From Apostichopus californicus (Eukaryota > Echinodermata > Holothuroidea > Aspidochirotida > Stichopodidae): a DNA stretch of 24,500 nucleotides. Position 1 is the stretch's first letter; each line of letters starts with the position of its first letter. The DNA lies in assembly GCA_020650975.1 (NCBI GenBank), contig JAIPMN010044533.1, positions 1 to 24,500 of the forward strand. Reading direction: 5' to 3'. A model generated the notes under the pieces. The model was not told where the DNA came from and searched no databases. It was given only the letters and a program-made list of their open reading frames with translations. Positions 21,301 to 24,222 of this stretch are shown here, in pieces. The translations under genes and the position numbers were made by a program.

Positions 21301-24003
21301 TCTGTTGCATTTAAAAGAAATGGAAGTGAAATAATAAACAGGAGATGACAAAAAAAGGTGTAGAAAGATCAAAACTCATTTAAAAACTGTAAAAGAAGCT
21401 GTTTCTTGTCCATGATTTGCTTATAAGTGACAATCTGAATATCCACTCAGCTATTCAATCTACTATAAGGTGGAATCCAATGCTGACATGGTCACAGATG
21501 AGCTCAATTCTGACAACTCTATGTCAAAATATTTTCCTCTCTCTCTACCTCCCGTGTTATCCTGCAGGAATTTATTCATAAACTAATCGTTCACGAGTTC
21601 TGCGGTTCTTGGACGAGGTTCAATCGAGACGTCTTCTTCAGTCTGTATGATTCGTACGGCAAAGCTCAGGTAATCAACACCTCTGTATTTTCATATCGAG
21701 CTGATTGACTAATACTTTTATGGATGGTTTGACCTTTTCATTTCTTTTCCTTATCAAAGAGATATCTTTTTTGTGTCTTTGCAGTAAATAAGGTCTGTTG
21801 ATTTTGAATTTGTGAATCAATATATCATCACTAACGAGAATTGCCCTCCCTTAATTGACAGGGTACATTTTAGTGTAACAATTGTATTTGCCTTCATTAA
21901 TAAAACAATTAGGTATCTTTGATAATGAGATCTTTTCTCTTTAACAATGGACTGCAATGTCCAACATAGATTAAATTTGTTTGATTGATTGATTGATAGA
22001 TAGATAGATTGACAATATTATTCTGAGACTCACTTTTCGTTTGGTCCTATCCACTCCAAAATAAAATGTTGGAAATTTTTACCTAACTGATTAAGTTACT
22101 GATGTGACCATTTGTCATTTAGCCAAATGTGGTAACTATATTTCTGAGTCTAGTCCGGGCCTCACCCTTAATTAAAGAAAATCTGTTTATTTGATTGTTT
22201 GGAGGAGGAGGGGGAGGGGGAGAAGGAGGAGAAGGAGGAGGAGGAGAAGGGGGAGGAGGAGGGGAGGAGGAGGAGGAGGGGAGGAGGAGGGGGTAGGGGA
22301 GGAAGAGGGGGAGGGTAGGGGAGGAGGAGGAGGAGGGGGAGGGGGAGGAGGAGGAGGGGAGGAGGAGGGGGATGAGGAGGGAGGGTAGATCATGGCCTTT
22401 CATTATTAGTTTATTTCATCTTAAATATTGTTATGACTATTTCATATCTCAACTTTCCATAGAACTAAAATGAAGTAACTATTTTTTTTTTTTTTTCCAC
22501 AGACATTAAAACACAATCTTTCTACAGAAGCTTTGAAGGGCATTAAAGTAGATACAAACCCACCGAGTCATGTAAGTGGTGTAATAAAGCTCAAATTGTT
22601 TCCCATGTTCTTGTCTTACCTACAGGTTCCCTTAGTAACTGGATTTAATTTTCTTCCCTCTTACCTGTCTTCCTAAAAGATACAGTCTGATCTATCCTGC
22701 TTACAAACTTGAAATGTTTTTGGCATATCACCTTCCACCCTCTGAAACATCATTGCTTAAGCCTACGCCTTTAAATCACTCATACTGTATACCTAGGTCT
22801 AGCCTAATTTGCATTTAAGGATTGGGTCATGTGCTTGAATTGGTGAGAATTTTTAAAGTGGATATGTGTCATATAGTGCATCAAAACAAGCAACCTCTGA
22901 AATGTTGAGTATTTATTGCTTCTATGTTCATTTTTCAGTTTTCAAGAAATTCCCCGACAAGGCATCATCTATGGTCAACATAGTTCTTTAGTCCAGGCCT
23001 AATTCATAGTTTAATGAATTCAAATAAATCTAACCAAACAAAATCTCTTTTTTTAACTAATTAATTTAACTCGTTAAATTCCTCTGACAGTTTGTAGGAT
23101 GCCCTCTTCTTCGAAACTCTGAATTTATCAAAGTTTTTAAAGAATATCAAAATCCATCTTCGAAAGGAATGATTACGGACTGTTTTCAGGAATATCACGA
23201 TGGTCGACGAAGGAATTCCAGCAAAAGTATATTTTTAGCACCAACGTCTATTTTTCCTTCTTACATACAGAAACTACCGGGAGTCTTGTCTCCACAGACC
23301 TCAACGGCGCCCTCTTTGGGGACCCCTTCATCCTGCTCTCAGACCCATTCCAGTCTAACCCCTAGTCCCATGACCAGACTGCAAGGTGGCCACGGAGCTA
23401 ACATGCTGCAGCAATTACTAGCAGAAACAAGCACTAAGTTTATGGTCTTCTCGGAGGAGGTAATTTTAAACCAATCCCTTAGCCATCATACTAGACTTTA
23501 ATAAACAAGAACAATTTTTTGGCCCCATCCATGGTTTCATCTTTATTCCATTTAAACTTTTCATTCCACAAAAAGTTTTCCTCTAAGAGGTTTTGTTAAA
23601 CTGAGAAAATTTGAAACTTGAGGGCAGCAAAATTGTAATTTAATTTTAAAAAAATCAATTTGTCAAACGCATTCCCCAGGAGAATTATTTACACCAGTGG
23701 CAAATGTGCGGCATTGCTCCGAAATAGTCCGCCACCAATGCACCTGAAGTTGAAAGTTTGAAATATTTTGAATTCAACCTTGTGTGAAGAAGAGTAGGTT
23801 TTTTTCGATGTTGCTTTGAGATGATCACTGCCAAGAGAGACGTGTCATTAGTTTTGCCCAGGAAATATCCACAGACTGACTATTTTTTTTTACTCTTTGT
23901 GTGTGTGTTGTCTTGTTTGTCCATTAGTCTACCAAGAATAACGAACAGCTTTACGGTCTCAAGGCCTGTAGCACAGACGACGTCATACAACACAATTGGT
24001 GTA
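233..24003 (+). CDS. BLTP2: BLTP2 (KIAA0100/hobbit) homologue, internal 26-exon segment
   Basis: This is the middle of a bridge-like lipid-transfer protein of the FMP27/hobbit/SABRE family. Family members form a long hydrophobic groove that carries phospholipids between the ER and the plasma membrane. In flies hobbit is needed for regulated secretion, and animal BLTP2 acts at ER-plasma membrane contacts. The 26 exons listed separately join in one frame with matching phases, giving 1,008 complete codons, compared with about 2,200 residues in vertebrate homologues. Landmarks in order, numbered from the first full codon here, are [13 protein letters not shown] (about 284-296), [13 protein letters not shown] (about 331-343), [12 protein letters not shown] (528-539), [16 protein letters not shown] (about 592-607), [10 protein letters not shown] (about 740-749), [10 protein letters not shown] (about 903-912) and MLQQLLAE (about 964-971). 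The PFWDK motif separates it from VPS13, ATG2 and BLTP1/tweek. All splice sites are GT-AG. Both ends of the gene lie outside the window. The family call comes from remembered motifs, not a search. Confidence 0.9.
340..1736 (+). other. Intron 1
   Basis: It is AT-rich, with short chance open frames on both strands that resemble no family I know. The only marked structure is the TTR-trinucleotide tract at its 3' end, listed separately. I recognise no element in 340-1540. Confidence 0.8.
1542..1723. repeat. (TTR)n trinucleotide tract, ATT/GTT type
   Basis: About 180 bases made almost entirely of ATT and GTT triplets with a few interruptions. It ends 13 bases before the exon 2 acceptor, so it occupies the place of the polypyrimidine tract and probably the branch site. 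Its translations (poly-Leu, poly-Asn and similar) are artefacts of the repeat. Confidence 0.95.
1737..1829 (+). CDS. BLTP2: BLTP2 exon 2 of window
   Basis: Phase 0 in and out, 31 codons, beginning [17 protein letters not shown] and ending NLKYNGCTN. The acceptor is TTTCACAG and the donor AAT|GTAAGC. Exon 2 joins exon 1 in frame. The residues suit another groove strand but are not diagnostic alone. Confidence 0.82.
1830..2426 (+). other. Intron 2
   Basis: More than half is an antisense tRNA-derived SINE, listed separately. The remaining bases, 2222-2426, show nothing recognisable before the ATTCAG acceptor. Confidence 0.85.
1885..2221 (-). repeat. tRNA-derived SINE, antisense to the gene
   Basis: Read on the minus strand, the head is tRNA-like: box A TGGTCAAGTGG (complement of 2198-2208) and box B GGTTCGAGCCC (complement of 2154-2164), about 34 bases apart. 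The body continues toward 1885 and contains the near-palindromic CCCCCGGGGG. No full cloverleaf or CCA-type end is visible, so a functional tRNA is unlikely. The end near 1885 is approximate. I cannot name the family. Confidence 0.75.
2427..2538 (+). CDS. BLTP2: BLTP2 exon 3 of window
   Basis: It enters in phase 0 and leaves after one base of a codon. It encodes 37 residues with [17 protein letters not shown] and LVQFGRETK. The acceptor is TGATTCAG. The donor AAAG|GTCTGA is weak but is the only GT that keeps the frame into exon 4. Confidence 0.8.
2539..3116 (+). other. Intron 3
   Basis: It contains about four degenerate 30-35-base repeats (2671-2800) built on GAATGTGTAAGACATT. A G-rich stretch of GGGG and GGGTGGGG runs follows at 2811-2850. 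It ends in a strong T-rich tract and TTCCAG. Confidence 0.75.
2671..2800. repeat. Degenerate tandem repeat, about 33-bp period
   Basis: GAATGT-type copies start near 2705, 2735 and 2770, with a diverged copy from 2671. Each carries a version of GTAAGACATTnnAGTCAAAT. Spacing is 30-35 bases, so the copies are old and diverged. Confidence 0.55.
3117..3261 (+). CDS. BLTP2: BLTP2 exon 4 of window
   Basis: It completes the codon split from exon 3 (Ala) and leaves with two bases of the next. Forty-seven full codons include [19 protein letters not shown], a polar linker, then [19 protein letters not shown], an alternating polar/hydrophobic strand pair. The acceptor is TTTTTCCAG and the donor AAAAG|GTAAAA. 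Confidence 0.83.
3418..3582. mobile_element. Short non-autonomous terminal-inverted-repeat element
   Basis: The ends CAGGCATGAGC (3418-3428) and GCTCATCCCTG (3572-3582) are inverted repeats with one mismatch. The 6-base TATTGT occurs directly outside both ends (3412-3417 and 3583-3588), which fits a target duplication. It contains the perfect palindrome TTCCGCGAATTCGCGGAA (3432-3449). It is 165 bp and has no coding capacity. The CA...TG ends suggest a hAT-like group, not proven. Confidence 0.6.
3586..3704. repeat. Long hairpin with 62-bp perfect palindrome core
   Basis: Bases 3619-3649 and 3650-3680 are perfect reverse complements with no spacer, centred on GGGTA|TACCC. Farther out TGTGTCAA (3586-3593) pairs with TTGACACA (3697-3704), separated from the core by poorly matched arms of about 17-25 bases. 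It could be a foldback element, a small-RNA-type hairpin, or a cloning or assembly artefact. It directly abuts the element ending at 3582. Confidence 0.9.
4681..4697. repeat. (GTT)n microsatellite before exon 5 acceptor
   Basis: Five uninterrupted GTT triplets plus a partial one lie 14 bases upstream of exon 5. They form part of its T-rich acceptor tract. Confidence 0.9.
4711..4825 (+). CDS. BLTP2: BLTP2 exon 5 of window
   Basis: One base completes the split Arg codon; the exon leaves in phase 0 with 38 further codons. Visible are [15 protein letters not shown], a charged segment, then [19 protein letters not shown]. The acceptor is TTTTCTGCAAG and the donor AAG|GTAGGT. Confidence 0.83.
4826..5633 (+). 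other. Intron 5
   Basis: It contains a complete hAT-like MITE (4894-5278). An open frame spanning 5169-5537 runs out of the MITE into unique DNA and shows no family motif, so I do not call it. The acceptor is TTCTCTCCAG. Confidence 0.8.
4894..5278. mobile_element. hAT-like MITE with perfect 8-bp target duplication
   Basis: The ends CATAGGTGTAGGAGGC (4894) and, inverted, CATAGGCTTAGGAGAC (ending 5278) form terminal inverted repeats. The 8-bp duplication GACTTATC flanks it exactly at 4886-4893 and 5279-5286. An internal palindrome GGGGGGCTGCAGCCCCCC lies at 4920-4937. It is 385 bp with no transposase. The 8-bp duplication and CA...TG ends point to the hAT superfamily. Confidence 0.85.
5634..5725 (+). 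CDS. BLTP2: BLTP2 exon 6 of window
   Basis: Phase 0 in, two bases out. It encodes [19 protein letters not shown] followed by [11 protein letters not shown]. The acceptor is CTCTCCAG and the donor GGAAT|GTAAGT. Confidence 0.83.
5726..6142 (+). other. Intron 6
   Basis: AT-rich sequence of 417 bases with no element or repeat that I recognise. It ends TTTTTTCCTTCAG. Confidence 0.8.
6143..6212 (+). CDS. BLTP2: BLTP2 exon 7 of window
   Basis: One base completes an Ile codon, then 23 codons read [19 protein letters not shown] and NYNE, leaving in phase 0 at GAG|GTCAGT. The VVFPWEYDF strand followed by the [10 protein letters not shown] helix of exon 8 resembles the corresponding family region as I recall it. 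Confidence 0.85.
6349..6560. repeat. Pyrimidine-rich (C/T) low-complexity tract
   Basis: It is dominated by CCTTCTCC, TTCCCC and an uninterrupted C run near 6380-6391. It explains the stop-free frame at 6313-6747. Confidence 0.75.
6676..6710. repeat. Possible retroelement end fragment
   Basis: The stretch TTTGAAGAAGATCCTGCTATGATCGAAAT... resembles the 'TGAAGAAG...CGAAA' block seen near the ends of some Penelope-like and other retroelements. The resemblance is from memory, and no reverse transcriptase is visible nearby. Confidence 0.3.
7151..7575. repeat. 71-bp minisatellite, six copies
   Basis: Units start at 7151, 7222, 7293, 7364, 7435 and 7506, all exactly 71 bp apart, each opening CACC(A/T)ATGTGATGTCCC. 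They differ at few positions. Every unit has an inverted pair, ACACCTACC and ATAGGTGTGT, able to form a small hairpin. Unit variants (CATATAC versus CACCTAC) alternate in copies 3-6, pointing to a recent two-unit duplication. Confidence 0.97.
8143..8238 (+). CDS. BLTP2: BLTP2 exon 8 of window
   Basis: Phase 0 in and out, 32 codons: [19 protein letters not shown], then [14 protein letters not shown] basic helix precedes the strand leading into the exon 9 core. The acceptor is TTTCACCAG and the donor CAG|GTAAAC. Confidence 0.88.
8239..9149 (+). other. Intron 8
   Basis: AT-rich, 911 bases. Chance open frames on both strands show no recognisable domain. I see no repeats. The acceptor is CGTCCACAG. 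Confidence 0.8.
9150..9209 (+). CDS. BLTP2: BLTP2 exon 9 of window
   Basis: Just 20 codons, [20 protein letters not shown], phase 0 both sides. [12 protein letters not shown] is one of the most conserved strings of the hobbit/SABRE family and strongly supports the gene call. The donor is GAG|GTAAAG. Confidence 0.93.
9210..10111 (+). other. Intron 9
   Basis: Mostly AT-rich with no recognised element. A G-rich block (10040-10070, runs of 7-10 G) sits about 40 bases before the TTTTCATCAG acceptor. Confidence 0.8.
10040..10070. repeat. Poly-G / G-rich tract
   Basis: Uninterrupted G runs separated by AA or A, on the transcribed sense strand, could fold as a G-quadruplex in the pre-mRNA near the exon 10 acceptor. 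Confidence 0.8.
10112..10208 (+). CDS. BLTP2: BLTP2 exon 10 of window
   Basis: Phase 0 in, one base out. It encodes [20 protein letters not shown], then [12 protein letters not shown], a charged helix that probably projects from the groove, as in other family members at this place. The donor is CCAG|GTTTGT. Confidence 0.93.
10209..10652 (+). other. Intron 10
   Basis: A C-rich low-complexity stretch lies at 10374-10425. The rest is AT-rich with nothing recognisable. The acceptor is TTCTCTTATAG. Confidence 0.8.
10653..10863 (+). CDS. BLTP2: BLTP2 exon 11 of window
   Basis: Two bases complete Ala, then 69 codons, leaving with two bases. Motifs are [40 protein letters not shown] and [16 protein letters not shown]. 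The 'KIEELY-SL--KN--I' helix followed by the R--LLT strand is typical of the family core. The donor ACGAG|GTAGAA is the only one that keeps the frame with exon 12. Confidence 0.94.
10864..11954 (+). other. Intron 11
   Basis: It holds a complete hAT-like MITE only 32 bases from the donor (10896-11232). The rest, 11241-11954, is AT-rich with no recognised feature. Confidence 0.82.
10896..11232. mobile_element. hAT-like MITE with perfect 8-bp target duplication
   Basis: The 8-bp duplication TCAGTAAT is exact at 10888-10895 and 11233-11240. The ends are CAGTGGCGGTAC and, inverted, CAAGGGCGTAGG. Inside are strong hairpins: GGGGGGCGGAA (11151-11161) pairs with TTCCGCCCCCC (11168-11178), and a second GC-rich CTGGGGGGC/GCCCCCCAG pair follows. 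It is 337 bp with no transposase. Its ends resemble those of the element at 4894-5278. Confidence 0.85.
11955..12127 (+). CDS. BLTP2: BLTP2 exon 12 of window
   Basis: One base completes Ser; 57 codons follow and one base leaves. Visible are [40 protein letters not shown] and [14 protein letters not shown]. The 'LRDYPQ' strand and 'GAEQ' turn are family features. The acceptor is CCTAATACGTAG and the donor AGAG|GTAAGT. Confidence 0.94.
12128..12974 (+). other. Intron 12
   Basis: The first 350 bases are plain. A hAT-like MITE occupies 12481-12859, leaving only 115 bases for branch site and acceptor (ACTTTTTTTAG). Confidence 0.82.
12481..12859. mobile_element. hAT-like MITE with 8-bp target duplication
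   Basis: The terminal inverted repeats CAGGGTTTCCCTAACT and, inverted, AAGGGGTTCCCTAACT match at 14 of 16. Flanking GTCTATAT (12473-12480) and GTCTAAAT (12860-12867) match at 7 of 8. The 'CCACGAACCCCC' and 'CGCACCCCCTGGGG' interior resembles common animal hAT MITEs. It is 379 bp and non-coding. Confidence 0.83.
12975..13073 (+). CDS. BLTP2: BLTP2 exon 13 of window
   Basis: Two bases complete Ala, 32 codons follow, one base leaves. It encodes [20 protein letters not shown], then [12 protein letters not shown]. '[10 protein letters not shown]' fits the family segment that leads into the GFWDK domain. The donor is ACTG|GTAGGT. Confidence 0.93.
13074..13567 (+). other. Intron 13
   Basis: 494 bases of AT-rich DNA with short chance frames and no recognised element. 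It ends TTTATTTCTCAG. Confidence 0.8.
13568..13834 (+). CDS. BLTP2: BLTP2 exon 14, GFWDK-type domain
   Basis: The longest exon here, 88 full codons, phase 1 in and out. It begins [20 protein letters not shown] and carries the domain signature [20 protein letters not shown], followed by [15 protein letters not shown] and the aromatic-rich YIDWQNG. The PFWDK-x-R-x3-HG core defines the FMP27/hobbit GFWDK domain. Its codon usage is visibly more GC-rich than in neighbouring exons. Confidence 0.96.
13835..14605 (+). other. Intron 14
   Basis: Most of this intron is an unusually long stop-free plus-strand stretch (13875-14519), listed separately. No transposon ends or repeats are visible. It ends TTTCTTGTTTCTTCAG. 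Confidence 0.75.
13875..14519 (+). other. Unexplained 645-bp intronic open frame
   Basis: Stop-free for 215 codons after a TAA at 13872-13874; the first ATG is at 13920, leaving 199 codons to the TAG at 14517-14519. The product is rich in Ile, Leu and Lys, with no domain, signal peptide or zinc motif that I recognise. It is out of frame with exon 14. The conserved BLTP2 sequence runs straight from exon 14 to exon 15, so it is not a missing BLTP2 exon. I have no evidence of expression. It may be chance, a decayed mobile fragment or a nested small gene. Confidence 0.3.
14606..14702 (+). CDS. BLTP2: BLTP2 exon 15 of window
   Basis: Two bases complete Ala; 31 codons follow and two bases leave. 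It encodes [20 protein letters not shown] and [11 protein letters not shown]. '[14 protein letters not shown]' is one of the clearest BLTP2 signatures. The donor is TTTGA|GTAAGT. Confidence 0.96.
14703..15181 (+). other. Intron 15
   Basis: 479 bases, AT-rich with short chance frames and no recognised element. The acceptor is TTCTTTGTCAAG. Confidence 0.8.
15182..15278 (+). CDS. BLTP2: BLTP2 exon 16 of window
   Basis: One base completes Glu; 32 codons leave in phase 0. [20 protein letters not shown] is followed by [12 protein letters not shown]. 'EWLC-G-P-DHHSV' matches the family strand after the GFWDK domain. The donor is CAG|GTATAA. Confidence 0.95.
15279..16283 (+). other. Intron 16
   Basis: 1,005 bases. 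It contains a weak 26-bp-phased AGTACAA motif (15921-16060) and a small perfect hairpin TTGAGCC-CAACA-GGCTCAA near 15759-15777. I see no transposon ends or coding potential. Confidence 0.75.
15921..16060. repeat. Degenerate 26-27-bp phased AGTAC repeat
   Basis: AGTAC occurs at 15921, 15948, 15974, 16000 and 16056. The first four are spaced 26-27 bases, mostly in the context ATGAGTACAA, and the last is about two periods on. Sequence between them is diverged. Confidence 0.5.
16284..16361 (+). CDS. BLTP2: BLTP2 exon 17 of window
   Basis: 26 codons, phase 0 both sides: [20 protein letters not shown], then IRGHKK. 'HDSY-AFR--NLNLS' is a family motif. The acceptor is GTCTTACAG and the donor AAG|GTAAAC. 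Confidence 0.94.
16362..17320 (+). other. Intron 17
   Basis: Low-complexity C runs (16444-16459, 16697-16708) and a G run (17111-17122). A plus-strand frame at 16929-17255 has no conserved motif and cannot be spliced in phase. Otherwise it is plain DNA. Confidence 0.8.
17321..17392 (+). CDS. BLTP2: BLTP2 exon 18 of window
   Basis: 24 codons, phase 0 both sides: [20 protein letters not shown], then QNFQ. 'LFYSST-RW-QNF' is highly conserved in the family and anchors the exon. The acceptor is TTTTTCATCACAG and the donor CAG|GTAGAC. Confidence 0.95.
17393..17949 (+). other. Intron 18
   Basis: 557 bases, AT-rich, with no repeat or element that I recognise. Confidence 0.8.
17950..18044 (+). CDS. 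BLTP2: BLTP2 exon 19 of window
   Basis: Phase 0 in, two bases out. [20 protein letters not shown] is followed by [11 protein letters not shown]. The segment is strongly basic; the pattern TRP-x2-KGKLF-N--P-K--L--HY is a family feature. The acceptor is AATTCACTTCAG and the donor TACAA|GTAAGT. Confidence 0.95.
18045..18419 (+). other. Intron 19
   Basis: 375 bases, AT-rich with nothing recognisable. The acceptor is TTTCTTTCGTCAG. Confidence 0.8.
18420..18582 (+). CDS. BLTP2: BLTP2 exon 20 of window (duplicated donor)
   Basis: One base completes Lys; 54 codons leave in phase 0. Motifs are [32 protein letters not shown] and [15 protein letters not shown]. 'QV-YWASFAQ--G' is diagnostic. The end chosen is CCAAGG|GTAAGT (donor at 18583). 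A second identical donor lies 36 bases downstream (at 18619); using it would add 12 in-frame codons, [12 protein letters not shown], ending the exon at 18618. Confidence 0.93.
18567..18637 (+). repeat. 36-bp tandem duplication covering a 5' splice site
   Basis: Bases 18567-18601 and 18603-18637 match with two differences at a 36-bp offset. Each copy holds ATCCATAGGCCAAGG|GTAAGTGT, so the exon end and the donor are both doubled. Thirty-six is a multiple of three and the added part has no stop. Confidence 0.95.
18583..19729 (+). other. Intron 20
   Basis: It starts with the duplicated donor, and carries a hAT-like MITE (19277-19647) that ends 82 bases before exon 21. The stretch 18650-19276 is plain AT-rich DNA apart from a short AGGTCAACCA direct repeat near 19071-19101. 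The acceptor tract is C-rich: TCTCCCCCCCCTTCAG. Confidence 0.82.
19277..19647. mobile_element. hAT-like MITE
   Basis: The terminal inverted repeats are CAGGGGTGGGCAACCT and, inverted, CAGGGGTGGGCAACCT (19632-19647), a perfect 16. Flanks TTTTATAA (19269-19276) and TTTTAAAA (19648-19655) match at 7 of 8. The 'CGGCCCGCAGGCCACATGCGGCCCGCC' interior is characteristic of a widespread animal hAT MITE group. It is 371 bp with no transposase. Confidence 0.88.
19730..19866 (+). CDS. BLTP2: BLTP2 exon 21 of window
   Basis: Phase 0 in, two bases out. [20 protein letters not shown], then [20 protein letters not shown] and LASLA. It lies where family members have a W-S-I/V strand followed by a more variable segment. 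The acceptor is CCCCCCTTCAG and the donor GCTAA|GTAAGT. Confidence 0.92.
19915..20167. mobile_element. Decayed hAT-like element, one end only
   Basis: The 3' end GTTTGAGAACCTAGGTA is the inverse of the 'GGTTCTCAAAC' ends common in animal hAT MITEs, with TCTGTGGATTGGGGAAAAAAA just inside. GGGGGTCTGTGAGAAAAACG near 19922 fits the interior. No matching left end is visible, so the left limit is a guess. Confidence 0.4.
20273..20510 (+). repeat. tRNA-derived SINE, sense orientation
   Basis: The head GGAGTGTTAGCTCAGTGG has box A TAGCTCAGTGG (20280-20290) and box B GGTTCGAGTCA (20324-20334). GGAGTG pairs with CACTCC as a residual acceptor stem. A body follows that ends in an (ATAC)n tail (20499-20510). 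CAAACT flanks both sides (20265-20270 and 20510-20515), a possible target duplication. The T-arm and anticodon stem are degraded, so it is not a working tRNA. It differs from the SINE at 1885-2221. Confidence 0.8.
20568..20682 (+). CDS. BLTP2: BLTP2 exon 22 of window (acidic linker)
   Basis: One base completes Lys; 38 codons leave in phase 0. [20 protein letters not shown] is followed by [18 protein letters not shown]. The second half is very acidic and has no hydrophobic pattern, so it is likely a flexible linker. The donor is AAG|GTTTGT. It is supported by phase and position rather than by conserved residues. Confidence 0.85.
20683..21567 (+). other. Intron 22
   Basis: 885 bases, AT-rich with an AAAGCAAAACA-type simple stretch near 21105-21125. 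No element recognised. The acceptor is TTATCCTGCAG. Confidence 0.8.
21568..21669 (+). CDS. BLTP2: BLTP2 exon 23 of window
   Basis: 34 codons, phase 0 both sides. [20 protein letters not shown] is followed by [14 protein letters not shown]. The 'WT--NRDV-F-LYD-Y-KA' pattern is strongly conserved across the family and in plant SABRE relatives. The donor is CAG|GTAATC. Confidence 0.96.
21979..22012. repeat. (GATT)n/(GATA)n microsatellite
   Basis: Successive GATT then GATA tetramers, a compound short tandem repeat. Confidence 0.85.
22201..22385 (+). repeat. Polypurine (GGA/GGGGA)n tract
   Basis: 185 bases with only three pyrimidines (T at 22294, 22316 and 22373). It is packed with GGGG and GGGGG runs on the sense strand. 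It can form triplex DNA and G-quadruplexes. The poly-Pro and poly-Arg translations are artefacts. Confidence 0.97.
22503..22571 (+). CDS. BLTP2: BLTP2 exon 24 of window
   Basis: 23 codons, phase 0 both sides: [20 protein letters not shown], then PSH. '[11 protein letters not shown]' is one of the most conserved BLTP2 strings. The acceptor is T16-CCACAG and the donor CAT|GTAAGT. Confidence 0.96.
22572..23270 (+). other. Intron 24
   Basis: Mostly plain AT-rich DNA. The last 180 bases (23091-23270) are open in the same frame as exon 25 and follow a possible acceptor (CTCTGACAG at 23082-23090), so part could be exon in some transcripts. See findings. Confidence 0.7.
23271..23459 (+). CDS. BLTP2: BLTP2 exon 25 of window
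   Basis: 63 codons, phase 0 both sides. A Ser/Thr/Pro-rich linker ([20 protein letters not shown] and following) precedes [20 protein letters not shown]. The Pro/Ser linker followed by 'MLQ-L--ET--F-VF-EE' is the family arrangement. The acceptor TTTTTCCTTCTTACATACAG is strong and the donor is GAG|GTAATT. Confidence 0.94.
23460..23927 (+). other. Intron 25
   Basis: 468 bases, AT-rich with no recognised element. It ends TTGTTTGTCCATTAG. Confidence 0.8.
23928..24003 (+). CDS. BLTP2: BLTP2 exon 26 of window
   Basis: Phase 0 in, one base out. [20 protein letters not shown] is followed by QHNWC. 'G--AC-TDD' continues the family sequence after the VF-EE motif. The donor is TGTA|GTGAGT. The gene continues beyond the window. 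Confidence 0.92.
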
Positions 24004-24022
24004 GTGAGTATTCATTCTGCTT

Positions 24023-24024
<2 letters not shown>

Positions 24025-24055
<31 letters not shown>
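24025..24055. repeat. (AAT)n microsatellite
   Basis: Mostly AAT/TAA triplets with one AAAAA interruption, just inside intron 26. Confidence 0.9.
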
Positions 24056-24181
24056 CTTTTCAAAACATTTGACTATTATTAACCATTGCATATTGTTTCT
24101 AGACAAGGCAAGTTGAAAGAGAAGCAAATCAACCGATTTTGTTACCATATTTGATAGAAATAGCAATATATAGTTATCAAT

Positions 24182-24222
24182 CCCCTCCATCCCCCTCCCC
24201 CCCCCCCCTTCCCTCCCTCCCA
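24182..24222. repeat. C-rich low-complexity tract
   Basis: CCCCTCCATCCCCC runs with an uninterrupted block of 11 C, then TTCCCTCCCTCCC. Confidence 0.85.

Larger units (their letters stand above)
21670..22502 (+). other. Intron 23
   Basis: It contains a short GATT/GATA microsatellite (21979-22012), a 185-bp purine tract (22201-22385) and a T16 run directly before the CCACAG acceptor. Confidence 0.85.

Noticed and set aside
22119-22403. Poly-Pro / poly-Arg-Gly open frames
   Set aside because: Translations of the purine tract on its two strands; no start context or non-repeat domain.
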